From contig JABAKD010000014.1 in assembly GCA_012845835.1 (NCBI GenBank), positions 7,961,074-8,025,073 on the forward strand: a stretch of DNA of 64,000 bases, read 5' to 3'. The notes under the pieces are model-generated. The model did not search any database. It saw only the letters and a list, made by a program, of their open reading frames with translations, and had not been told where the DNA came from. Each line of letters starts with the position of its first letter. Position 1 is the stretch's first letter. A program made the translations under genes and the position numbers. Of this stretch, positions 39,300 through 51,229 are shown piece by piece. Source of the DNA: Undaria pinnatifida. Taxonomy: Eukaryota > Sar > Phaeophyceae > Laminariales > Alariaceae.

Positions 39300-39590
39300 C
39301 TAGCTACTCCCACCCCCAGCCCCACTCCCAGCCCCTCCCGCCGCTGCTGCCGCTGCTGCTGCCGCTGCTGATGCTGCTGCTGACGCTGCTGCTGCTGCTG
39401 CTGCAGCCACCACTGGCCCAGAGCTAGGAGGTAGAGACAAGGTCTGCTGCTGCTGCTGCTGCTGCGCCTGTTGGTTATGTTTTGGCGGGCCAGGGGCTGC
39501 CGCACTCGGTTTTCGCGAAGACGAAGCTGATGGGGCCGCGAGTTGCCTGTTTTGCTCGTTCACGACTATCCGGGCGTACTCATCCCCCAC
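39300..39590 (-). CDS. AUREO: Aureochrome exon 9 (J-helix region and Gln/Ala tail, stop)
   Basis: The acceptor is AATCAG|GTG, phase 0; 96 codons and TAG at 39302-39300. VGDEYARIVVNEQNRQLAA continues directly from VGVQCK as the J-alpha-like helix. About 70 residues follow with a poly-Gln run, Pro/Ser spacing and a long poly-Ala/Gly stretch. The Gln and Ala runs come from CAG/GCN repeat DNA at 39334-39470, which may vary between individuals. Confidence 0.88.
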   Translation of the reverse strand: MGDEYARIVVNEQNRQLAAPSASSSRKPSAAAPGPPKHNQQAQQQQQQQTLSLPPSSGPVVAAAAAAAASAAASAAAAAAAAAAGGAGSGAGGGSS

Positions 39591-42500
39591 CTGATTTGAT
39601 TGGGTATTATGTGAAGAGAAGGGGGAGTGGGGAGGGGAGGTGGGCGTTGAGGGCGTGTGTGCGTGTTGTAGAGGTATTCGCTTGAGGAGGACTGAAAGTT
39701 CGGTTAGCATATGTATTATGTGGTGTGGCGTGGTATGGCAGAGCATGGGCGGCACGGCATACACCAACCGGTTAACTAACCAGCCAAAAACAACACAAAA
39801 ACCAAGGAAACACCAAGACCAAAAAATCCCTCCCTCCCCCAGCCAACGTTACACCGGGCACAAACGTAGTTGATCGTCGCCTCTCCCCCGTCTCTTGACC
39901 CCTTTAGAATCATAAGATTCCTCCCTATACTAATTCCACATAATTTTGTCCTCAAAACGGGTTTCCAGGTGTAAAGGCGTTAAGGAGGATGGTATAGCAT
40001 GGCATAGCATGGCATGGCATTGCATGGTATGAACCAACCTACCAACCAGAAAAACACAACCTAGAAACCACCCAAGATAAACCCCACACCCTGAAAAATC
40101 TTGGTGCAAGCAATGCCTGCCTGGTTGGTGAAACCCGACATGCTCCCTCCCGGCATTGTAGGTATGCGAGGGTCTATACCATCTCGTCATACCACCACAG
40201 ACACGCATTACTATCGAGTACAACCCCCCCCCCTCCTCCCCCGATAAAGCCTACCGAGACTCACTTTACACTGTACACCAACGTAGTTAACCGTTGTCCC
40301 TCCTCCGTCTCTCAAGGAGGCCACGAAGAACTGGTTCCAGAAGGTCGTGCCGTCCGCACGGTAGTTCAGCAGGCACACGCTGGTATCTAAACCCTCCTCG
40401 ATCGCCTGCGTCCCGCCCCAACACAAAGGAACATATATACGGATAGATAGACGGTGGGGACGTACAAGCGGAATAAATCAGAACACGGACGCCGAAACGG
40501 ACGTTCAACGGTGATGGAAACGGTAAGGCTAATGTTAACCCCTTCACATCTAAAAACCCGTTTTTGGGGACAAAATTACTTGGGTTTAGTATAGGGAGGG
40601 GTTAGGGGCTCCAAAGGGGTTAACCGTTGCGCAACCGCCAACAAAACAAATGCTGATTTTACTATTTTTTAGATTTACCTTGGATATCTTCAAAATGCTA
40701 CCTTTGGTGTCTTTGGAAAATGTTCCGTTTCCCATCTCAAACGTTACTTTTGGTATCACAAATGTAACCTTCGGTATCTTCGGTACCTTACACACATGAT
40801 AGCATTTCCTAAAATATCTTGCAGTGTTATGTTGTGGTACCTTTCGAATCTTATCGACTGCTCTAGGATCCGTCTCCGGGCCTTGCAAGAACCGGCAGTT
40901 CCGCCCGAGCACCTCGTGAAGCTTGTATCTCGTCAGCTAATGGCACAGAGAAAACGAAAAAGAAACGAAAAGAAACGAAAGAGAAAGGACGACGGGCGTT
41001 ATACTTCATATTCTCACGTTAACTCATCATCGCCAGAGTTCAGTCCGTGGTCACAGGACAGGATCCAACCACGCTTGAGCCAAATAATACATGAAAATAA
41101 ATAAACCAACGCGATTCAAGCTGAAGCAAGTCGTGCGCAAAAAAAAGATATTGTAGCTGTCGCTAAAACGAGCGACAGCTGATAGATGTAACTGTCGTCA
41201 GACGTGTGCGTCCACGGGCCATTGGTTCGTGTGATTGCGAGGGGCACCACGCTTGACTTGCAATTGATTGGTCGTGCATCTGCAGCAGAAGAGGAAATCA
41301 TTGGTTTCCTTAAGCGGCGTTAGCCTCACGGACTGAGTTCGGTTCAATCGAGGCCAACGGACGTCTGTTTGACCGGTCCATGAGGCAGCAGCTATGGCCT
41401 TCGCTATGCCATCAGCTATGCCCCCTGCTTGCGTGTGTTGTCTGCTGTGCGTGTGGTGCTGACTGCTGTGCGACCGCTGTGCGTGTTGGCGGTCGCTTGT
41501 GTGCTCTGTGTGCTCGTGTGTCCCGCTGTGCTGTTGTGATGTTTTTTTTTTTTTTTTTCATGTGGTCCGCCACCACAGCACCCATTTTTCTAGTGACCTA
41601 GTCTAAATTCAAGTTAAAGCGTACAAACACACGAACTTTTTTTTTCGAGTAGGGCGCTATTACGGGGGGACCGCAGGTGGGAATTAGAAACTCGCTTCGC
41701 TCGAATAAAAGTGAAATCATCACTCACCTCGAGGAAGCCGCCGCTGGCGAATACGATGGGGTTGTCTGGTAAGGAGGCGTCGGTAATCACGAAGTTCTGC
41801 TGCGCCGTCTGCAGCGCCTTAACCAGCGAGTAGTCGGGGTCGTCCAATATCTGCAATCGTGGCCAAAAGAGCGAAAGCGTGGGTTAAAAAAAAACGATCA
41901 AATCGAAGAGCAGTCTGAATGCTGAACCTTATCAAATATTTGTCACTAAACGTGAAGAAAAGTGCAGGAAGGAAGAAGGGAAGGCAGCCGTGACCACTGC
42001 ATGTCCACAAGGCCGTTGAGCGTAAAACCTCCTACCTTGGTACGCGCTAAAAAAAAAAAAAACAGTCATGAGTGTCCAAAACGCGTGCGCGATAGACACA
42101 ACCACCGATTGAGGCCATCGAACCATAACAAAAACAGAACAAGAGGAAAAACACCTACCCACTCGCCACAGAGAGGCAAAGAGAAAGAGATGAGACCCTC
42201 ACTAAGCCTAGCCAAAGAGATACAGGGGGGTAGCAGTGAGAGAGGACCAGGGACGCATTAATGGGCGCCGTCCGTAGAGGAATCGTGTATCATAATAACA
42301 TCGTGACACAGCAGTCTCGGCACGAGTGAACCATCAACCGCAGTGTGAGCGCACAGCAGGACGAGTAGCAGCACCAGTACCAGAAACCACGCGTCTTGTA
42401 CAATGCCTTGCACGCCCGACGCCAAGTGCATCACCCCCAAACTCAGCAGTCCGCGTTGCTCCTTGACGATGCCGTAATCCTCACTTGCTTTCGTTATTTT

Positions 42501-45500
42501 TTCGCTTTAACTCCCAAAGGGGGGCAATACACCGTTCACCATTGTGCGTCGATTCAAACGCCCGGGGATGATCCCTCGCCCTACAAGCTCCCCATTCAAC
42601 ATTGGCACCAAACGCGTGGCGCATATACTTCTCTAGCGCTCGTTTAAAAAACTCGGTATCGGCCCGGGGGAGGGGGGGCAGTTATTCTTCTCACCTTCGT
42701 CGCTTGCGTGGGGTTAGCAGTAACGAGCGTACCCCCCGCATCTTCGGGCACGCACGTTGCCACCAACTCCCGCCCTCGCTCCCCCAGAGAGGCCACGATC
42801 GACCCCTTCAGCGACTCGTTTTCCGCCTGCTTACACGTACGTTCGGTTGGGTGGGGTTAGGGCGAGTTAGGGTGGGGTTGGGTTGGGTTGGGTTGGGTTG
42901 GGTTGGGTTGGGTTGGGTTGGGTTGGGTTGGGTTGAAACATATGGTGCACCTGTAACCTGTAACAAAAAACAAATGCGCATGACTTACGATGCCAAAATA
43001 AGTCAAATCATCCGAAGTTTTTCAGGTGCGTGCCCGCAGTACTTTGGATGCTTCAGCCCTGACCGCTACCGACAGTCGCACAGACCGCAACCATTGGTTC
43101 CGTCTTGAGGAAAAAACAGAAACATCGACCGCCATGCCGTCGCCTCCACGTCAGCCTGCTAACGTCGACAAAACGGTTGATACCATCATTGCACATTCAA
43201 ACTGTGTAGGTGAGTACGCATAATTTCCAGAGCATATATTAGGGCTCCGGCGTCTGTTGCGCACAGCACAACACGAGAGGGCAGGCGTGTTAGCCCCACC
43301 CAAATTTGCGATGCTGGCGTGAATATTCGCCCGAACACCACTCAATAAAGTGCGTTTAGGCACTTTTTCTTTCGTGATTCACGCGCGAAAACACACCTGA
43401 AAACCGCTTGATGACCAAGTGCGTTTTTAGACGACTATAAACCCGTTTTCGCCTATGAACACAGAAAAGGCGCTTCAACATGTTTTATCAACCCCGGCGA
43501 TGAAGACACGCGCAACGATTTTTTCGCTTACCGCGAAAAAAAAGTTGCGCGTCGTGAAACGCGTGTTGCGTGCGCGCACATGCGTCCCGGCGCCGGTTGC
43601 GCAAAATAATCGCCTTTGCGAAATGGTCCTACCGTGCAAGCTAGTCCGCTACAAATTTTGTCTCATGATATCTACAGCGCGGATGTTGTTGCCACTCTTC
43701 GTTGCAGTTTCGATATTACCTGCAGTTTTGATATTACCTATATTGCCGCGATGCAGGCATCGTTAGTACCATTGTTGTTGTTGATTCCGAGTTTTGTACA
43801 TACTATATCGATAAGTGTAGATCTATATCGGATCCTTCGTGCAAGCCGACACACAGCCCTACCGCACATAAGTTCAGGTGACAGCGCCCAAGAGTTCATG
43901 TTGATCCATGCTCTAGGGCGCGAGAGGTTGCTCGCGTTGTCTTGGTTGGTCTTCACCGTCAAATGCTCTCATAAGTTCTATTTTTGCCTGTTAGGAAACC
44001 ATCGAGAGTTTTTGTCTCTTATCCACACACCAGCGGCCAAATGCATTCTTAACAGCAGCCTCGTGGGCTTCCGCCACACATCACCGTCGGTGGTGTGAGC
44101 ACCGTACACCAAGGGTGGGTCGGACAGCCTAACGAGCTCACCACGTTCAGATCTCGCGATGCTGTCACTGATTTCGCCGAGCGAAGTGTGTGGAGGACAT
44201 GAAATCTTGCCGATATAACACAAGTTATGCTTGAAACATTCTCAGGCAATGTTGCCAAGATCGCCGCCAAAAATCCTTGTTTCGGAAACTGGAACGTTGA
44301 AAAAAAAACGAAAAATCGGGCCCATAGACAACCTTCGAGGCAACGATTGGTTGGTATCATCCGAAAGTAAACTTTTTAACTAAACATCGGCTTGCGGTTA
44401 GCAACGGTCTTAGCACGTCTTAGTTTCGTCTTACTACGCCGTACATTCGTCTTGGACGTTTTGAGACCAATCTAACACGTGTCAATACGATATAAGGGTA
44501 GCATAGCACGTGCTAAGACAAATGTAAGCCACCCGCCCCCCCACCCATCTGTCCTTACCTGGAGAGCGTCCACGCTCCGCTGAAGGGAGTCCAGCAAAAA
44601 CTTCTTTCTCACGCGGCTTCTCTTCGCGTGCTCCCGGTTGCGCTCTCTGCGGACATGTGACGGCGGCGGGGAGAACAAGAAAAATAAAAACATGTCAACA
44701 CGAACACAACAACAAAGATGACAACGACTTCAACAATGATAACAGCGGCAGCAACCACAACAGGAGCAGCAACAATAAAAACAGCAGCAATAGCATCAAA
44801 ATTAGCAGCGGCCGCAGAACAACGGCCTAAGGCCAATCGTCACAACCAACGCCTCCACTACCACACCGCTACCAAAAACAGCTGCCAACAATACCACTAA
44901 CCCCGCCACAGCCACTACCACTACCAGCCAACGCTTCCACACGTCGGATAACTCATGAGTTAACTCAGTTTTGCTACTTGACTCACACCCCCTGAGTGCG
45001 CATAACTGAGTTATCATCTTTAACTCATCATCCCTGTGTGTAACTGAGTTATGGTATTTAGCTCCCCCCCGCGGGGTGTGCACAACTGAGTTGTCGCCTT
45101 GAACTCATCCGCAGGAAGTGAGTATAACTGAGTTATAATCTTTAACTCATTCCCGCGGAGAATGCACAACTGAGTTATGCTCTGCAACTCAGTGAAATTT
45201 GACTAATTCATAACTCATAATGTACAAGTGGACGTACAAGATGAGTAGCGCGGCAGTAAAACAACTACCGCAAGTCAGCGAAAATGGGAACGTTACTTTT
45301 TTTTTTTTTCGTGTTGGCTGCCGTTACACGTGCGGGAAAAAACTTCGGCAAGTGCACTATAAAAACAGGAACAAAGGCAATGGTTCTGGACGAAAAGGTA
45401 AGCGACAATGGCAATTCAAGTACAACGAAGTGAAAAAATGGCTACAAATCGGACAACTCATGGGTTAACTCAGTTATGTTCTTTAACTCACACCCCCTGA

Positions 45501-48500
45501 GTGCGCATAACTGAGTTATCGTATTTAACTCACCACCCCTGAGTGTGCGTAACTGAGTTGTCGTCTTTAACTCACCATCTCTCAGTGTGTATAACTGGGT
45601 TATGGGTTTTGACTCACCCGCAGAATATGTACAACTGAGGTACCGTCTTGAACTCATTGGCCAGAAGTGTGCATAACTGAGTTAGTATTTTAAGTCGCCC
45701 CCGCGGAGTGTACAAAACTGAGTTACAATGTGTAATTCACAAGCCCTGAGTGTGCACAACTGAGTTGGGTTCGTTAACTCACTGCTGAGTTAAGACAAAA
45801 CGAGGTAAAAGTAGTTAAACTGGGTTGGGGTGTCCGGTGTGAGAAAGCTTCCACACGAGTTCGCCAGCCTTGACCAAAAACAACGCGTCTTTCTACAAAA
45901 CGGCACCCAGCCTCCACCAGAGCCCCTATTTCACGCACAACTCACGCACGGCTCTAAGCCGACAAGGGCGACGGCTGCGACGTTGGCAGCCGCGGGGTTG
46001 TTGCAACCGACGAAATCGCGCGCGAGCCGGTACACCCCCGCGCCCCCCCTCCGCCTGTTATGCCTCCACGCGGGTCCGCCGACTCTCACAGCGACTCCCC
46101 GCGACACCATCCCATCGACGCGATCGACCACCGACGCATATGCTACGGCGATAGCGCATGCACCTAATAGTTGTGAGGCTCCTCGCTCGAAGAGCTGTAC
46201 GCTCTATACAGTACCTCATCCACAAACTAAGGGAAACGGTGGTGCAAACAGAAGGAGAATCCCATGGTCTACGTACGTAACGAACACGCCATAAAAACAC
46301 AAAAGGTAGCATTTGTCCTCCTCCGCACGGGGTCTACATGACCAGTGCGCAGAACGATTGCGGACCGAAATCGCCCTTGGTACATACTGTCCTGTTGACC
46401 CTGGTAGCAGCACCCAGGGGATGCATTGACCCTAAACCTTTCAGAGAGAAATACATTCGTTAAAAAAACGCGCGGCCGGACTATCCGGCAGCTTGCAAAG
46501 ATGCAGGATCGACGTATCGACCACTGAATCAATCGACCTCACAATTGACGTATTCGAAACAATTTTACAAAACGGTACCCTGCCTATACCAGGCCCCGTC
46601 CCCTAGATCGTGCCGCGTCGATATCACTGGGCATCCTTCAAGGCCGTCCTGGCTCCCGAGGGCACTCTGAGGGATTCCCTCATCGCTGACCCTCGAGCGT
46701 GCGGTTACGCACATAACCCCCCTCGGCGTGTCTCTACAACATACATCTTGTAACAAAGAGATCTACCTGCTAAGGGACTACCGTCCCCCAATCCCATCAA
46801 TATTGGGGACTTGCTTCAGGAACCCCGTCGGCGACAAAAAAAAAATTCGGCAAAACAGTGTCACTCTTATCTTAGGGAACACCCACACCGCTCTTGGAAG
46901 CGACGTCCGCGTACTCGGTCGAGTAAGCGGGGAGAAAAATTCAGCCGAGGTGGCGGAGACATACCTCACCCGACGTAGCGGGGGGGCTAATCGCCCCAAG
47001 GTGAGTAATAGATACTTCTCCCCGAGGTAGCGGAGGCTTTGCATTTGGAGGTAGTAGGGAGTTTCCCCAAGGGAGCGGGGAGTTTTCAACCAAGGTGGCG
47101 GGACGTTTCTTTCCGCCGACGGTTGGCGGGGATACATTTCAGCCGCGGCAGCGAGGAGAATTATTGCGAAGCAGACACGATCGCGACCGGGATATGCATC
47201 GGACGCCGCGCTGTGCCAGCTCAGATTAGCGTACCGAAAAAAACAAACGAGGCAACGCCCAAACTAGGACGAATTTTCGACTCAATCTTCTCCAACACAG
47301 GGGCGGGGCGGGACAACACCAACATGGCGGCTTTGGCAGGCAAGGTCTCGTCGAGAATTTTCCATGGGCGCATCGCTCGGCATTTGCGCTGTGCCTGTTG
47401 TTGATAAAACTAACAAAAACATCGCTTGAGGGGGGGTGTTGTCATGCGCGATATACGGGAGAAGAACCCTCACCACGGCGAGCAGTCCCGGCGCGGCTCT
47501 AGTCCAACGGGGGCAGGCCTGGCCTATTAACCTAGCTGGACCGCAAGCAAGCACGCGCACAGGCTCGGTAGCTGCGTATATATCTTCAAAGTTTTATGCG
47601 TGGGAATGCGGTTACGCACGTACCAGATACTCCCCAAAATGTCAGCTGGAAAAAAAAAGAAAAAAAAAATGCCTCTCCTTCCTCCTTCGCCAAATTCCAT
47701 GAAAAAACAGATGCCTGCCACGTCTCCTCCACCCCCTCCCCCGCCGCTTCAGCCAAGCAAAACAAAATTATCATCTCAGCTGGCACTAACCTCCTTTCGA
47801 TTCGTTGTTCCTCCGTCAGGTCTTTGCTAGACACCTTATGTCTCTGTCTTCTCGGCGCCGCCCCAGTCCCCGCCCCTGCCCCCGCCCCCGTCACCCCCGC
47901 CCGCGCAAATGCCCCCCTCCCCCAAGATGCAAAAGCACCGCCGGCGGAAACCCCTCCTAGGCCTCCGGGCGGTCCCGGAGGCCCCGGGGGGGACGCTTGT
48001 TGTTTTTTCTCCGTCTGCGGGTTTATCCGCATTCCGTGCGGCGCGAGGGGGCCGGAGATGCCGCCCGTCGGGAGGTTTGTCAAGGTACTACCTTGGCTGA
48101 GGAGGGTAGAGGGGTGTGCTTTTTCCGCCGCGCTCGACCCGGCGCCGCCTAAGGCGCTGCCGCTGCTGCCCCCGATTTGCATGCGCGCCTGGGCCTGCTT
48201 GCATGCGCACGTAAGTAGTGGCATCACCCGAAAAACAAAAAACGGCAAAAAAAAAAAATGAGGCGACGTTTAGATGGCTGAACGAAAAAAACACAAATAC
48301 GCAAAAACAAAAAATCGGATGGGGAGCAGCGCAGAGGCGGGATGGTAGATAACGCCTCCAATGTCAGACCTCTACTGCTATACTACTATACACGAACACT
48401 GCTACTGCTGCTGCTGCTACTTCCACTTCTACTGCTACCCCCCAGGAAAGTTGTAAACGTAACTGGCTACGAATACGATAACGCCTCTTAGGTCCCGCTC

Positions 48501-51192
48501 CTCGCCTCGCGGGGCTTCACAACGGCCAAAACGTTCCGCATCGAGGAATCAAACCACCGCCGGCTCCGTCGCAGCCAACATCCCACCACGGCCGCGTCAC
48601 CACGCTATGAGTTCCGATGAGTTCGCGCTACCCACGAAAACGCGTCACCCACGAGCGTGCGAGACGTAAAAACCCGCGCAACCGAAGAAACCACACCACC
48701 GATAATTCCGAGTTTCCGGCAAACCTGCGATACTTAAAAACACCAGCTGCCAGGAGACTCGCGCCGCCAACTTAACTGCGCAACACCCGGATTCTAGCCA
48801 CTGACGAACCTGCCCGCGCTTCCAATGAACCCGCGTTACCAACAACCCCCCGCCACCAACGAACCTGCACCTCTCACACACCTGCGCAACCAGCGAAGTG
48901 ACGCTTGATGCATCGACCACACTGCACGTGCGTCACGGCCGTTTTCACCGCCGCCGCGAGAAAAATCCGCGCTACCACTAACCGCGCAATCGTCGAAACC
49001 ACGCCACCCATGACACCGCGTTTCATACATATCCGCTTTAACAAGAACATTAAGAACAAGAAATCTCCGCCACCATGAATCCCCACTGCCAAAGAATCCT
49101 CGCCAACGACAAAGCTGGGCAATCGACAAATCCACACTTTACATACCGGCGATTCTGCTCGCGCTTCTGACGAACTCGTGCATAAAGCAACCTCCCCCTA
49201 CCAACGAACCCGCGCCTCGATAAAAAAAACAATGTGCAACGGACGAATCCGCCACTAGGTACCGACGAACCTGCGCATGCGCCGCGGCGGCTTGCACCGC
49301 TGCCGCCGCCTTCGACACCGCCATCTCCTGTGCGACTCGAGCCTCCTCCGCCGCCGCTTCCGACGCCGCCCCCGCCGCGGCCGCCACCGCCGCCTCCGTG
49401 CCTCCCTGTGCCGCTCCTTCCGCTGAAATCTCCGACTTGAGCGCCCCGCCCCCCGCCCCCGACGCTGCTTCCCCCGTTACGAGCCCTCCCGTCTCGCCCA
49501 TGAACCCCGTTGGCAGTGCCGGTTGTGGCGTAAACCCTGCAGCTGCACCGGTCTGCAATAACGACGACGGCGCCGCTCCCTCCGCCGCCCCCGCCCCCGT
49601 CACCGTCGTCCCCGCCCCCGCCCCCGCCTCCCCCGCTGCCGCCGCCCCCCCCTCCTCCCCCCCACCGGCCGACTTCGCCTCCGTCTCCATCTTTACTTCA
49701 AGTGGCATCAAGAGATCCTGCGGGTGCTGCTGGCCTATCCCCAACCCTTGGCCTGCTATCAACCCCTGTCCTCCTATCAAACCCTGGGTTATCGAGCTGG
49801 AGGAGGCGGAGGCGGAGGAGAGCTGATGCTGCTGCCGAGGCTCCTGGCTCCCGTCGCCGAGGACGGCGAACTGTGCGAACTGCGGGTGACCCCGCCCCTC
49901 GCTGATGGAGGTCGACGATAGCGTCAGGTTGAGCGCGTCGTCCTCGTCGTCGGACGGGATGTCGAGGAGGTCGCCATCCGGGGAGAAGAACACGCCCGAG
50001 AAGACGTCGTCCAGGTTTATACCCTGAAGGGTGAAAACACAGTAAAAACAGGTTTGTCAGCAAAGCAATAGTGCGACCCGGCCGAGGAGACAGGACGCGA
50101 AGGATAAAAGGGAGGAGACGGTGCCATCTAGGACGTGATACCAGGTAGGGTAGTCTAAATACTACGATTTTTTTTTCGATTGTATTCTCAATCCAGCGCT
50201 AGCTGGCGTATTCTTCAATTCCAGTGGTAATGACAGCGCGAGCAGTCCCTACCGGCGGTCACCGTTACTACTCCAGCAGCGCAAGCTGCCGCTGTACAGA
50301 TGCGTTAGTGTGTCGACCAGACATGATCCCTGGGGACCACGTGTGGTGGTGGAGATAGCCACTCGGAAAGTCATCCCTCCGGATAGTGTCGCAAGCTCAC
50401 CCACATACAAACCCACCCGCCATGATAATACTGCCTTCCACAGGACTTGGGCGAGCTACGGTCCACCCTACACCTTCAGGCGTAGGTCTTCGTAAATTGG
50501 TCGTTTCGGGGAGAGGGGGTACATATAATCCAGGATTTCGGGATTCGGGGAGAAAACATGACGCCAGGTATGGTATATTATTTGTGACCTAACCCCCCCC
50601 GCTCCAACGCCCCCTCTTTCCCGACCACCTGCACGATCGCCTAGACCTAGCACCACGCGTATAACAAGCTGATACATATCTTTGATCTCACAGCCGAAGT
50701 GTATTTGAATATTGTTTGTGACCTAAACCTCCTAAAAAATCTCCCCCCCCCCCCCCTCTTGCTCTCCCTTACTCAAACGCCCCAACAAATATCGAAATCC
50801 GCCACATTAATAAACACTTCACGCACAGGATATCACCTCATTATCTTTCGAGAGCCATCCATGCCGCTGTGTCCCCCCCCCCCCCCCCGCCTCGAACGCC
50901 CCCTTCTTCCCCATCACCCGCACCTTCGCCTAGACCTAGCACCACACGTATAACAAACCCCTCACCCTAAAGCCGTCCCCCCCCCCGCCCCCACCCCCCA
51001 CCCTCCCCCCCCCCAACCCATTCCAACCCCACCCCCTCGAACACTCCACCCTCTCTTTACTCACTGATTGTACGAATTACCCCAGGATATACATGATAAA
51101 CTGATGTATTATTTCCAAAAATGTCACATTCATCCCCTCAAAATAATGTAGTTAGTTTCCAGGCACATATTGAGCTGCCCCCCCCCCCCCCG

Positions 51193-51229
<37 letters not shown>

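Noticed and set aside
47596-49826. Plus-strand Pro/Ala-rich frames up to 221 codons
   Set aside because: Shadows of aureochrome exons 2 and 3, whose minus-strand frames join in phase to bZIP and LOV exons.
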